Assembly (NCBI RefSeq): GCF_002101735.1
Contig: NZ_LQPE01000106.1
Coordinates: 1 to 64,000 of the forward strand
From: Mycobacterium kyorinense
Lineage (GTDB): Bacteria; Actinomycetota; Actinomycetes; Mycobacteriales; Mycobacteriaceae
Direction of reading: 5' to 3'
Length of the DNA: 64,000 nt
The position numbers were made by a program, and so were the translations under genes. Shown here piece after piece: positions 35,479 through 43,954 of the stretch (position 1 is the stretch's first letter; every line of letters starts with the position of its first letter). The notes below the pieces were generated by a model. The model saw only the letters and a list, made by a program, of their open reading frames with translations. It was not told the origin of the DNA and ran no database searches.

Positions 35479-37125
35479 GTGGCTCTGAACATTGCCGACC
35501 TAGCCGAGCACGCCGTCGACGCCGTGCCTGACCGCGTCGCCCTGATCTGCGGCGACGACCAGCTGACCTATGGCCAGCTGGAGGAGAAGGCCAACCGGTT
35601 TGCGCATTTCCTGATCGACCAGGGCGTCAAGAAGGACGACAAGGTCGGCCTGTACTGCCGTAACCGTATCGAGATCGTGATCGCGATGCTGGGCATCGTC
35701 AAAGCCGGCGCCATCCTGGTCAACGTCAACTTCCGCTACGTCGAGGGCGAACTGCGCTATCTGTTCGACAACTCCGACATGGTCGCGCTGGTGCACGAGC
35801 GTCAGTACTCCGACCGGGTCGCCAACGTCTTGCCGGACACCCCGAACGTCAAGACGATCCTGGTCGTCGAGGACGGCAGCGACAAGGACTACCAGCGCTA
35901 CGGCGGCGTCGAGTTCTACTCTGCACTCGAAAAGGGCTCTCCCGAACGCGATTTCGGCCCCCGCAGCGCCGACGACATCTACCTGCTTTACACCGGCGGC
36001 ACTACCGGCTTCCCCAAGGGCGTGATGTGGCGCCACGAAGACATCTACCGGGTGCTGCTGGGCGGCACCGACTTTGCGACCGGCGAATACGTCAAGGACG
36101 AGTACGACCTGGCCAAGCAGGCCGCCGCCGGGCCGCCGATGGTCCGGTTCCCGATTCCGCCGATGATCCACGGCGCCACCCAGTCGGCGACCTGGATGGC
36201 GTTGTTCTCCGGCGGAACCATCGTGCTGGCACCGGAATTCGACGCCGACGAGGTCTGGCGCACCATTCACAAGCACAAGGTCAACCTGCTGTTCTTCACC
36301 GGCGACGCGATGGCGCGGCCGCTGCTCGATGCATTGCTGGAAGGACAGGAGAAGGGGCAGGCCTACGACCTGTCCTCGCTGTTCCTGTTGGCCAGCACCG
36401 CGGCGCTGTTCTCGCCGAGCATCAAGGAGAAACTGCTCGAACTGCTGCCCAATCGGGTCGTCACCGACTCGATCGGATCGTCGGAAACCGGGTTCGGCGG
36501 CACCAGCGTCGTCGCCAAGGGCGAACCGCACACCGGCGGCCCGCGGGTCACGATCGACAAGTGGACCGTGGTGCTCGACGAGGACGGCAACGAGGTCAAG
36601 CCGGGCTCCGGCGTGCGCGGGGTCATTGCCAAGCGCGGGCACGTCCCGGTCGGCTACTACAAGGACCCGGAGAAGTCGGCGGCCACCTTCAAGGTGATCA
36701 ACGGCGTGCGCTACGCCATCCCCGGCGACTACGCCCAGGTGGAGGCCGACGGCACGGTCACCATGCTCGGCCGCGGGTCGGTGTCGATCAACAGCGGCGG
36801 GGAGAAGATCTACCCGGAGGAAGTCGAGGCCGCGCTCAAGGGCCATCCCGACGTGTTCGACGCGCTGGTGGTCGGGGTGCCCGACGAGCGGTACGGCCAG
36901 TGTGTGGCCGCCGTCGTGCAGCCGCGGCCCGGCATGCGTCCGTCGCTGGCCGAACTCGACCGGTTCGTGCGCAGCGAGATCGCGGGATACAAAGTGCCGC
37001 GGGCACTTTGGTATGTCGACGAGGTCAAGCGGTCACCGGCCGGCAAGCCCGACTACCGCTGGGCCAAGGAGCAGACCGAGGCCCGCCCGGCCGACGAGAG
37101 GCACGCCAACCACGTCAGTGCGTGA
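35479..37125 (+). CDS. fadD19: FadD19, steroid-26-oyl-CoA synthetase
   Basis: 548 aa, exactly the length of Rv3515c. ANL-family acyl-CoA ligase: P-loop YLLYTGGTTGFPKGVMW at residues about 168-184, SSETGFGG adenine-binding motif near residue 334, and the C-terminal hinge VSINSGGEKIYPEEVEAAL near residue 435. Activates C26 (8-carbon) cholesterol side-chain acids, and is required for C24-branched sterols in Rhodococcus. GTG start at 35479 is set by the operator 10 nt upstream. ilvX follows after 18 nt. Confidence 0.94.
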   Translation: MALNIADLAEHAVDAVPDRVALICGDDQLTYGQLEEKANRFAHFLIDQGVKKDDKVGLYCRNRIEIVIAMLGIVKAGAILVNVNFRYVEGELRYLFDNSDMVALVHERQYSDRVANVLPDTPNVKTILVVEDGSDKDYQRYGGVEFYSALEKGSPERDFGPRSADDIYLLYTGGTTGFPKGVMWRHEDIYRVLLGGTDFATGEYVKDEYDLAKQAAAGPPMVRFPIPPMIHGATQSATWMALFSGGTIVLAPEFDADEVWRTIHKHKVNLLFFTGDAMARPLLDALLEGQEKGQAYDLSSLFLLASTAALFSPSIKEKLLELLPNRVVTDSIGSSETGFGGTSVVAKGEPHTGGPRVTIDKWTVVLDEDGNEVKPGSGVRGVIAKRGHVPVGYYKDPEKSAATFKVINGVRYAIPGDYAQVEADGTVTMLGRGSVSINSGGEKIYPEEVEAALKGHPDVFDALVVGVPDERYGQCVAAVVQPRPGMRPSLAELDRFVRSEIAGYKVPRALWYVDEVKRSPAGKPDYRWAKEQTEARPADERHANHVSA

Positions 37126-37143
37126 GGCGTTTACAGTCGAAGC

Positions 37144-38691
37144 GTGAATGGTGCTCATGCGCTGATCAATACCCTGGTCGACGGCGGCGTCGACGTGTGT
37201 TTCGCCAATCCCGGAACATCCGAGATGCATTTCGTTGCGGCGCTGGACGCCGTGCCGCGGATGCGCGGGGTGCTGACGCTGTTCGAAGGGGTGGCCACCG
37301 GCGCGGCCGACGGCTACGCTCGCATCGCCGACCGTCCCGCCGCGGTGCTGCTGCATCTCGGACCCGGGCTGGGCAACGGGCTGGCCAACCTGCACAACGC
37401 GCGACGCGCCCGCGTCCCGGTCGTGGTGGTCGTGGGCGACCACGCCACCTATCACAAGAAGTACGACGCCCCACTGGAATCCGACATCGAGGCGCTGGCA
37501 GGCAGCGTGTCGGGCTGGCTGCGGCGGTCCGACGGTGACGTTGCCTCAGACGCCGCCGAGGCCATCGCCGCCAGCCGGGCCGCCGGGCAGGTCGCCACGC
37601 TGATCCTGCCGGCGGATGTTTCCTGGACCGACGGTGCGCAGACCGGCCACCCGGCCGCTGCTCAGACGCCGTCGACTCTCGACATGGACGCGGTGGAGCT
37701 GGCGGCCAAGGTGCTGCGTTCCGGCGAGCCGACGGTGATCCTGGTCGGCGGCGACGCCACCCGCGCCGCGGGCTTGCAGGCGGCGGCCCGGGTCGCCGCG
37801 GACACGGGTGCGCGCTGGTACTGCGAGACGTTCCCGACCCGCTTGGAGCGCGGCGCCGGCCTGCCGGCTGTCGACCGGCTTGCGTACTTCGCCGAAGCCG
37901 TTGCGGCACAACTCGACGGCGCCAAGCATCTGATACTGGCCGGGGCACCGTCACCGGTGTCGTTCTTCGCCTATCCCGGCCGGCCCAGCGACCTGGTGCC
38001 CGACGGCTGTCAAGTGCACGTGCTGAGCGGTTACCGTGGTGCGGCCGAAGCACTCACAGCGCTGGCCGACCAGATAGCGCCCGGCACCGACGCCCCGGTG
38101 GCCGAGCCGTCGCGTCCGCAGCTGCCGACCGGTGCACTGACGGCCATGACGGCGGCCGACGTGATCGGCGCGCTGCTGCCGGAGCGCGCGATCGTCGTCG
38201 ACGAATCCAACACGTCGGGTCTGCCACTGGCGGCCGCGACTGCCGGTGTGCCCCCGCATGATTGGCTGACGCTGACCGGCGGCGCGATCGGCTACGGCAT
38301 CCCTGCCGCGGTCGGTGCCGCCGTCGCCGCGCCCGACCGTCCGGTGCTCTGCCTGGAATCCGACGGCTCGGCGATGTACACGATCTCCGGGCTGTGGACG
38401 CAGGCGCGGGAGAACCTCGACGTCACCACCGTCGTCTACAACAACGGCGCCTACGACATCCTGCGCCTCGAGCTGCGACGGGTCGGGGCGGAAATCACGC
38501 CGGGCCCCAAAGCGCGTGAGCTACTCGACTTGACCCGCCCCGCAATGGATTTCGTCAAGATAGCCGAGGGCATGGGCGTCCCGGCGCGCCGGGTCAGCAC
38601 CGCGGAAGAGTTCGCCGACGCCCTGCGCGCCGCATTCGACGAGTCGGGACCGCATCTCGTCGAGGCAATGGTGCCCTCGATGCTGGGATGA
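37144..38691 (+). CDS. ilvX: IlvX, acetolactate-synthase-like TPP enzyme
   Basis: 515 aa, exactly the length of Rv3509c. Thiamine-pyrophosphate enzyme: catalytic Glu in LTLFEGVATGAADGYAR near residue 50, TPP/Mg motif ESDGSAMYTISGLW ending VVYNNGAYD near residue 410-437. It is a lone large subunit without an adjacent ilvN, so branched-chain amino-acid synthesis is doubtful; a 2-oxoacid decarboxylase or carboligase role in sterol metabolism fits its place 18 nt after fadD19. In M. tuberculosis the two genes are separated by PE_PGRS genes. Confidence 0.87.
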   Translation: MNGAHALINTLVDGGVDVCFANPGTSEMHFVAALDAVPRMRGVLTLFEGVATGAADGYARIADRPAAVLLHLGPGLGNGLANLHNARRARVPVVVVVGDHATYHKKYDAPLESDIEALAGSVSGWLRRSDGDVASDAAEAIAASRAAGQVATLILPADVSWTDGAQTGHPAAAQTPSTLDMDAVELAAKVLRSGEPTVILVGGDATRAAGLQAAARVAADTGARWYCETFPTRLERGAGLPAVDRLAYFAEAVAAQLDGAKHLILAGAPSPVSFFAYPGRPSDLVPDGCQVHVLSGYRGAAEALTALADQIAPGTDAPVAEPSRPQLPTGALTAMTAADVIGALLPERAIVVDESNTSGLPLAAATAGVPPHDWLTLTGGAIGYGIPAAVGAAVAAPDRPVLCLESDGSAMYTISGLWTQARENLDVTTVVYNNGAYDILRLELRRVGAEITPGPKARELLDLTRPAMDFVKIAEGMGVPARRVSTAEEFADALRAAFDESGPHLVEAMVPSMLG

Positions 38692-38695
38692 CGGG

Positions 38696-39541
38696 CTACC
38701 GAATCGGCTCGTCGCCAAGTACGGTGGTGCGCAGCATCTCTCGCGGAGAATCCGGGTCGTAGGGAGCGGCGCGGTGCAGCACGCCGCGGTTGTCCCAGAT
38801 CACGGTGTCACCGACCGACCAGCGGTGGCTGTACACCTTGTCGGGAACGGTGGCCCGCTCCAGCAGCTCGGTCAGCAGCGCCCGGCCCTCGTCGAGGTCC
38901 ATGCCCACGAGGTAGTCGGCCGACGCCCCCAGTACCAGCGACTTGCGGCCGTCGTTGTGGGTCCAGACCAGCGGATGCTCGTGGGTCGGCCGCGACCGCC
39001 AGCGCGCCAACTGCGCAGGTGTGGGGTCGGGTGTGACGCGGCGCTGCGAAGCCTCAAGGGAGTGAACGACTTTCAGCGACGAGAACCGCCGCTTCTCGTC
39101 AGGGCTCAACGCGTCGTAGGCCGCGTACGTGCTGGCGAACTCGGTTTCGCCGCCGCGTTCGGCGACCTGCACCGCCGACAGCACAGTGGCCTTCTGCGGG
39201 TATTCGTCGCCCATCGGGGTGCAGCCGTCGATGTGCCAGTCGAAGGTGGCGCGCAGATACGCCGCCGAGGAGTTCTTCGCCGGGTCCAGGGTGATCGGGT
39301 AGATGCCCGCCACCGGATGATGGCCGTCGGAGGAGTGGTCGACCTCGCCGAGCCGGCGGCAAAACGCCACCTGCGCTTCGGGTTTGAGATGCAGGTCGGG
39401 GAAGACCAGCACACCGTTGTCCTCCAGCGCGTCGAGCACCGCTTCGGCGAGCACGTCGTCGGTGGCCAGCCGGTCGGGGTCGATGCCGCCGACTTCGGCG
39501 CCCACCGACGTGGTGAGCTTGGTGACGGTGAGCAGACTCAT
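38696..39541 (-). CDS. TauD/TfdA-family Fe(II)/2-oxoglutarate dioxygenase
   Basis: 281 aa. Double-stranded beta-helix dioxygenase: first iron ligands HxD in FDWHIDGCTP near residue 103-105, third His in DNRGVLHRAAPYDP near residue 255, and an Arg a little later in SPREMLRTTV for 2-oxoglutarate. It could desaturate, hydroxylate or cleave an ether or ester. Last gene of the minus-strand accessory cluster, 13 nt downstream of a small-protein gene; its 3' end faces ilvX with a 4-nt gap. Substrate unknown. Confidence 0.85.
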   Translation of the reverse strand: MSLLTVTKLTTSVGAEVGGIDPDRLATDDVLAEAVLDALEDNGVLVFPDLHLKPEAQVAFCRRLGEVDHSSDGHHPVAGIYPITLDPAKNSSAAYLRATFDWHIDGCTPMGDEYPQKATVLSAVQVAERGGETEFASTYAAYDALSPDEKRRFSSLKVVHSLEASQRRVTPDPTPAQLARWRSRPTHEHPLVWTHNDGRKSLVLGASADYLVGMDLDEGRALLTELLERATVPDKVYSHRWSVGDTVIWDNRGVLHRAAPYDPDSPREMLRTTVLGDEPIR

Positions 39542-39554
39542 CGGGTGTCCTCTC

Positions 39555-39890
39555 TCATGGCACCGGCTCGCCGATGCGAACCATGACCGCGTCAGCGGCG
39601 TCGGTGGGCCGGGGTTGATGCATGATTTCCACCGCCATCGCGACCATGACCAGCGAATAGATCAGGTGCAGCAGGTTCAGCGCATCGTCGGGCAGGTCGT
39701 CCAGGGAGAACTTGTCGCAATACTCGATGGCCTCTTCCAGCCGCGGAAAGAAGGCGTCGTAGAACTCCCGCATCTCGGCCATGCTGCTGGCCATCCGGCG
39801 GTCCCACCGCTCGGCTTCGGTTGGCAGGCACCAAATCTGCGCGTACGACTCGAGTTCGGCGAACGCACTCGGCAGCAACGCGTCAGCCAC
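39555..39890 (-). CDS. Small helical protein paired with Rieske subunit 1
   Basis: 111 aa, no family name recognised. Shares a strongly conserved core with the 109-aa protein at 43951: WCLPTE, then SSMAEM, FYDAFFPR, YCDKFSLDDLPDDALNLLHL and a terminal VRIGEPVP. Mostly helical and acidic by composition. Its start overlaps the Rieske alpha-subunit stop by 8 nt, and the same pairing recurs at 43951-45545. A structural partner, in effect a substitute beta subunit, is the simplest inference. Confidence 0.75.
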   Translation of the reverse strand: MADALLPSAFAELESYAQIWCLPTEAERWDRRMASSMAEMREFYDAFFPRLEEAIEYCDKFSLDDLPDDALNLLHLIYSLVMVAMAVEIMHQPRPTDAADAVMVRIGEPVP

Positions 39891-41154
39891 GGCTGGCCCC
39901 TACCGGCGTGCGCTCGGCTTGATATTCCGCCACCCAGTCGCCGACCACCCTGTGCAAATGGCGCACCAGGATCTCCTGGTCGTTGAGCGGGAACTCGTCG
40001 ACGATGCCGGTCTCCAGCGCCGCCTGGGTGCCGCCCAGCATGCCGGCGTCCTGCAGCGCGAACTCCTTGAGCACCACCGCCGCCACCTCGTGCTCGATCC
40101 GTTCGCGCACACTGCGGGCCGGGTGAAACGCGGTGTAGGCCTCGAACCGGTGGGTGTTGTGCGACGTCGGCCAATACCGGTACAGCAGATACCAGCCGCC
40201 GTAGATCAGGATCTCCAGGTTCGGGAAAATCTGGAAATTGCTGATCCCCCACGGCTCGATGCCGCCCGGGTTCAGCCCGGCCGGCAGCTCACCCAGATCG
40301 GGGGTGCGCCACGGGCCGACAAGCCCACTGCGCGTGGCCCGTTCGATCGGATACATGTACTCCGGCGCCAGCAGCCATCGGCGAGTTCCGGCGGTGGACA
40401 CCAAACGGTGCGGCCCATCGATCTGGAAATGTGCGCATTCGAAGCCGGCGTTGGGGTCACGCACTGCCGGCGGAACCTGCTGTGGGTGCAGCGACGGCAC
40501 GTGGTAGTACTCCTGGAACGCGTCGGCGAAGATCTTCCAGTTGCTGTTGTTGTCGGCGACCCAGTCGTAGCGCTCGGTGAGCTTGTCGAACGGATAGCCG
40601 TCCAGCGCAGTGACCATGGGGCCCAGGAACTCTCGCAAGGTCTGGCGCGGTTCGTCGTCGAAGTTGACGAAGACGAAGCCGTTCCAGACGTCACAGTGCA
40701 CCGGGCGCAGGCCGTAGGCGTCGCGATCGAGGTCGAAGAACTCCGACTCCTGCTGCACGAATGTCAGCGCGCCGTCGAGGTCGTAGCGCCAGCCGTGGTA
40801 CTTGCAGGTGAACTGCCGGCACACGCCCTTGGTTTCCTCGTTCGGAAAGTCGTTCCACACCAGCTTGTTTCCGCGGTGCCGGCAGATGTTGTGGAACGCG
40901 CGGATCGTCTGGTCCTTGCCCTTGACCACGATGATCGACGTGCCCACGGCGGCAATGTCTTTGGTGAGGTAGCTACCGACGCGGGGAAGTTCCTCGACAC
41001 GGGCGACGTTGAGCCAGGCGCGTTTGAAGATCGCCTCCCGTTCGGCCGCGTAGAACTCCGGCGACGTGGAGTCCCGGAAGGAAATCGGGCCGGTGCCCAA
41101 GTCCGGATAGTGCTGCGTCCAGCTGCCTTCCGCCGGTTTAGGCCATCGCGCCAT
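39883..41154 (-). CDS. Rieske non-heme iron oxygenase alpha subunit 1
   Basis: 423 aa. Rieske cluster ligands C-R-H in NICRHRGNKLVW near residue 91 and C-K-Y-H near residue 117, with an expanded 23-residue spacer holding a further cysteine. Mononuclear-iron site DAFQEYYHVPSLH near residue 225, followed by an LNDQEILVRHLHR C-terminal block. Strong resemblance to the alpha subunit at 44280. No substrate can be assigned; the neighbouring ferredoxin, SDR and aldehyde dehydrogenase point to oxidation of an alicyclic or aromatic compound. SDR stop is 12 nt upstream. Confidence 0.87.
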   Translation of the reverse strand: MARWPKPAEGSWTQHYPDLGTGPISFRDSTSPEFYAAEREAIFKRAWLNVARVEELPRVGSYLTKDIAAVGTSIIVVKGKDQTIRAFHNICRHRGNKLVWNDFPNEETKGVCRQFTCKYHGWRYDLDGALTFVQQESEFFDLDRDAYGLRPVHCDVWNGFVFVNFDDEPRQTLREFLGPMVTALDGYPFDKLTERYDWVADNNSNWKIFADAFQEYYHVPSLHPQQVPPAVRDPNAGFECAHFQIDGPHRLVSTAGTRRWLLAPEYMYPIERATRSGLVGPWRTPDLGELPAGLNPGGIEPWGISNFQIFPNLEILIYGGWYLLYRYWPTSHNTHRFEAYTAFHPARSVRERIEHEVAAVVLKEFALQDAGMLGGTQAALETGIVDEFPLNDQEILVRHLHRVVGDWVAEYQAERTPVGASRG

Positions 41155-41166
41155 GCGAACCTCCTG

Positions 41167-41916
41167 TCACATCACTGCCCCGCCGTTGACGCCGAGCACC
41201 TGGCCGGTGATGAAGCCGGCCTCCTCCGAGCACAAAAACCCGACCGCGGCCGCGATATCCGCCCCGGTGCCGAGATGGCCGAGCGGGATTGTTCCGGCCA
41301 TGGTTTCGTTGGACGGCAGGTTGCCCTCCGCCTGGGACTGGTGCTGCATCGGTGTCTCGATGCCGGACGGCGGGATGTTGTTGACGGTGATGCCTGCCGG
41401 CGCGTATTCGCGCGCCAGCGATTTCGTCAATGTGATCAGCGCGCCCTTCGACGCGGCGTAGTGCGCCATGCCAGGGGAGCCGCGTTGGGCGGACGACGAC
41501 GAGATCATCACGATGCGACCCCAGCCCGCCGCCACCATGTCCGGCAGCGCCACCTGGCAACAGTGAAACGTGCCCGTGAGGTTGACGTCGATGATCCGCT
41601 GCCACGACTCGGGTGTGATCTCGGTAAACGCAGCGAAGCCCACCATGCCCGCGCTGGTCACCAGAATGCCCACCGGCCCCAACTCGCTGCGCACCTTCGC
41701 GAACGCTTCCTCGACCGCGCGCCGGTCGCTCACGTCCGCCCCGGCCCCCAGCGCGGTCACTCCCTCGGCGCGCAGCTCGTCGGAAACCCGTTGCGCGGCT
41801 TGGCTGTTGATGTCGAGAACCGCTACCTTGTGGCCGCGGCGGCCCAGCTCGTGGCAGGTCGCCTCGCCCATGCCCGACGCACCGCCGGTCACCACCGCCA
41901 CCCGCTGGTTACTCAT
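41167..41916 (-). CDS. Short-chain dehydrogenase of the accessory oxygenase cluster
   Basis: 249 aa, FabG-like classical SDR. VVTGGASGMGEATCHELGRRG at the N-terminus, cofactor-specificity Asp in AVLDINSQ (NAD preference), TSAGMVGF in place of NNAG, catalytic YAASK near residue 151. Probably oxidises an alcohol or diol made by one of the Rieske enzymes. Starts inside the end of the ferredoxin gene (8-nt overlap), so it is coupled to it. Confidence 0.86.
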   Translation of the reverse strand: MSNQRVAVVTGGASGMGEATCHELGRRGHKVAVLDINSQAAQRVSDELRAEGVTALGAGADVSDRRAVEEAFAKVRSELGPVGILVTSAGMVGFAAFTEITPESWQRIIDVNLTGTFHCCQVALPDMVAAGWGRIVMISSSSAQRGSPGMAHYAASKGALITLTKSLAREYAPAGITVNNIPPSGIETPMQHQSQAEGNLPSNETMAGTIPLGHLGTGADIAAAVGFLCSEEAGFITGQVLGVNGGAVM

Positions 41917-42208
41917 AAACCACCCGCACTGTGCGACTCGTCGGCAGAGATTGACAGGTCAGCACCCAGCCCTCGGCGACGTCGTCGTCGGTGAGTGCGT
42001 CGTTGTTGATCATCCGCACACTGCCCTCGACCAACCGGGCCATACATGTTGCGCACGAACCGGTCTCACACGACGACGGCGCAGCCAGCCCGGCCATCCG
42101 GGCGGTTTGCAAAACCGTGTTGCCCGGCCGATAGGGCACCACCGTGGTGCGCCGGTCCAGCTGGATCGTCACCACTTCGGTGACCGTGTCGGTCGCAGTC
42201 TCTTCCAT
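41909..42208 (-). CDS. 2Fe-2S plant-type ferredoxin
   Basis: 99 aa from ATG 42208. Cluster ligands C-ETGS-C-AT-C near residues 46-54 and a fourth Cys in WVLTCQSLP near residue 85: the chloroplast-type C-x4-C-x2-C-xn-C pattern. A natural electron carrier for the two Rieske oxygenases beside it; a flavoprotein reductase is not in the window. The frame opens to 42259, but the ATG at 42208 is preferred because the longer version would run through two operator palindromes (42222 and 42242). Confidence 0.84.
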   Translation of the reverse strand: MEETATDTVTEVVTIQLDRRTTVVPYRPGNTVLQTARMAGLAAPSSCETGSCATCMARLVEGSVRMINNDALTDDDVAEGWVLTCQSLPTSRTVRVVYE

Positions 42209-42221
42209 CGCCAAGCACAAT

Positions 42222-42235
42222 ATCAAGTACTTGCG
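42222..42235. promoter_or_regulatory. MarR-type operator copy 1
   Basis: ATCAAGTACTTGCG: two-base deviation from the perfect palindrome at 42242. Start-to-start distance between the two is exactly 20 bp (about two helical turns), and this one ends 14 nt into the ferredoxin 5' flank. Confidence 0.75.
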
Positions 42236-42241
42236 ATGCGT

Positions 42242-42255
42242 ATCAAGTACTTGAT
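42242..42255. promoter_or_regulatory. MarR-type operator copy 2, perfect palindrome
   Basis: ATCAAGTACTTGAT is fully self-complementary and overlaps the last codons and stop of the marR-like gene. It also satisfies the KstR2 consensus AnCAAGnnCTTGnT, so KstR2 crosstalk is an alternative to self-regulation by the MarR protein. Confidence 0.78.
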
Positions 42256-42707
42256 TCATCGCCAGTATGGTCGGTGAACAGCGGGTTGCCGGTGCCCTGT
42301 TCGACCACGCGGGCCAGCAGGTCGTGCAGCAGTTGTTGCTCGTCGGGGCTCAGCACGCCGAATACCTGGTCATGGGCGGCCAGCGCGTCGGCGAGCACCG
42401 CAGAGACCACGGCGCGACCCTGATCGGTCAGATAGGTCTGCAGGATCCGCCCGTGCTGCGGGTCTTGCTTGCGCTCCACCAGCCCGCGGTCCTCGAGCGC
42501 GGCGATCGCCAACTGTGCACCCTGCGGGCTGATCAGCAGCCGGCGGGCCAATTCGGCCCCGGACAGTCCCGGCTCGTTCGCCAGCTGACGCATCAGGCCG
42601 ATCTGCGCGGTGGTGACTCCGTGACTGCTGATCGCGTCGTTGACGGTCTTCAGCGAGAAGTGGAAGGCCTGCTTGAGCAGCCACAGGATGTTGTCGGTGA
42701 GTTCCAT
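42243..42707 (-). CDS. MarR-family transcriptional regulator
   Basis: 154 aa from ATG 42707. Winged-helix core: VTTAQIGLMRQLANEPGLSGAELARRLLISPQGAQLAIAALEDRGLVERKQDPQHGRILQTYLTDQGR, with the recognition helix at about residues 53-70 and the wing at 78-88. Dimeric ligand-sensing repressors of aromatic catabolic genes are typical of this family. It sits inside the cluster it probably controls; amidohydrolase stop is 8 nt upstream, and its stop lies in an operator. A third similar site is at 45603. Confidence 0.87.
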   Translation of the reverse strand: MELTDNILWLLKQAFHFSLKTVNDAISSHGVTTAQIGLMRQLANEPGLSGAELARRLLISPQGAQLAIAALEDRGLVERKQDPQHGRILQTYLTDQGRAVVSAVLADALAAHDQVFGVLSPDEQQLLHDLLARVVEQGTGNPLFTDHTGDESST

Positions 42708-42715
42708 GGTGTGTC

Positions 42716-43954
42716 CTACGGCCGCTTGTGAACCTGCCCGTCCTTCATCACGAACCGTACGTCGAGCGTGCTGGCGATGTCGCGCGACGGGTCGCCTGGC
42801 ACGGCGATGATGTCGGCGAGGTAGCCCGGCGCCAGCCGGCCGAGTTCGTCGTCGGCTTCGATGAGCTCGGCGCTGGTCACCGTCGCCGCGCGGATCGCCT
42901 GCATCGGTGTCATGCCGCGGTCGACCAGCGCGCACAGCTCCTTGGCGTTCTCACCGTGCGGGATCGCGGGCGCGTCCGTGCCACAGGCGATGCGCACTCC
43001 CGCGGCTATTGCCTTGGGCAGCATGGCTTTTGCCTGCGGGAACACCTCGGCGGCCTTCTTGCGCAACTCGGGTGCCACCCGGTCCACGGCCAGCGCTTCG
43101 GTCAGGTAGGTCGTGGAGACCAGGAAGGTGCCGTGGTCGACCATCATCGCGATGGTGTCGTCGGTGGCCAGGAATCCGTGTTCGATGCAGTCGATTCCGG
43201 CTTTGATGCAGGCCCGGATCGCGCTGTCGCCGATCGCGTGCGCGGCCACCCGGATACCGGCCCGGTGCGCCTCGTCGGCGATCGCGGCGAACTCCTCGTC
43301 GGAGTACTGCTGCGATCCGGGTGCGGTGCTGTGCGACATCACCCCGCCCGACGCCGACACCTTGATCACCTTGGCGCCGTGGCGGATCTGGTAGCGCACG
43401 CAGGCGCGCACATCGGGTACCCCGTTGGCGATCCCTTCGGCCACCGACAGCGGCATGATGCCCGGCGCCAGCCGCTGGAACACCGTCGGATCCAGATGCC
43501 CGCCATAGGGTGTGACGGCATGGCCGGCCGGCACCACCCGCGGGCCGACGTGCCAACCTTGGTCGATCGCGCGCTGCAGTGCCACGTCGAGCAGATAGCC
43601 GCCGGTCTTGACCATCAGGCCGAGATTGCGCACGGTGGTGAAGCCGGCGTCCAGGGTGGTGCGGGCGTTCACCGCGCCGCGCAACGTGCGGTAGGCCGGG
43701 TCGTCCTGCACACCGTGCATCGGCGACGGCAACCCTTCCGGTCCGCCGGGGCCGCCGATGAGCAGGTTGAGCTCCATGTCCATCAGGCCGGGCAGCAGCG
43801 TGACGTCGCCGAGATCGATCTCGGCTGCCGAATCGGCCGGTGGCTCAGGCGGATTCACCGACACGATCCGGTCGCCGTCGACCACGACCACCGCCGGCGA
43901 GCGGACCTCACCGGCGTCGACGTCCGCCCAACGGGCGGCCCGCAACACGATCAC
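42716..43954 (-). CDS. Amidohydrolase-superfamily protein lacking the HxH metal motif
   Basis: 412 aa from GTG 43954, whose GTGA overlaps the stop of the small-protein gene. TIM-barrel hydrolase like imidazolonepropionase: KVIKVSASGGVMS near residue 195 (carbamylated-Lys position), AAHAIGD and IEHGFLATDD for the metal His residues, CGTDAPAIPHG near residue 325 for the catalytic Asp. The first-strand metal site, normally PGLIDxHxH, here reads PGLMDMELN, so both histidines are missing. It may bind a single metal or have lost hydrolysis. Likely acts on a cyclic amide or lactone; substrate unknown. Confidence 0.82.
   Translation of the reverse strand: MIVLRAARWADVDAGEVRSPAVVVVDGDRIVSVNPPEPPADSAAEIDLGDVTLLPGLMDMELNLLIGGPGGPEGLPSPMHGVQDDPAYRTLRGAVNARTTLDAGFTTVRNLGLMVKTGGYLLDVALQRAIDQGWHVGPRVVPAGHAVTPYGGHLDPTVFQRLAPGIMPLSVAEGIANGVPDVRACVRYQIRHGAKVIKVSASGGVMSHSTAPGSQQYSDEEFAAIADEAHRAGIRVAAHAIGDSAIRACIKAGIDCIEHGFLATDDTIAMMVDHGTFLVSTTYLTEALAVDRVAPELRKKAAEVFPQAKAMLPKAIAAGVRIACGTDAPAIPHGENAKELCALVDRGMTPMQAIRAATVTSAELIEADDELGRLAPGYLADIIAVPGDPSRDIASTLDVRFVMKDGQVHKRP

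Noticed and set aside
39781..41994. Plus-strand open frame of 737 aa
   Set aside because: It mirrors the Rieske 1 and SDR genes, which have motifs and overlapping starts; the frame has a His/Arg/Val-rich shadow composition.
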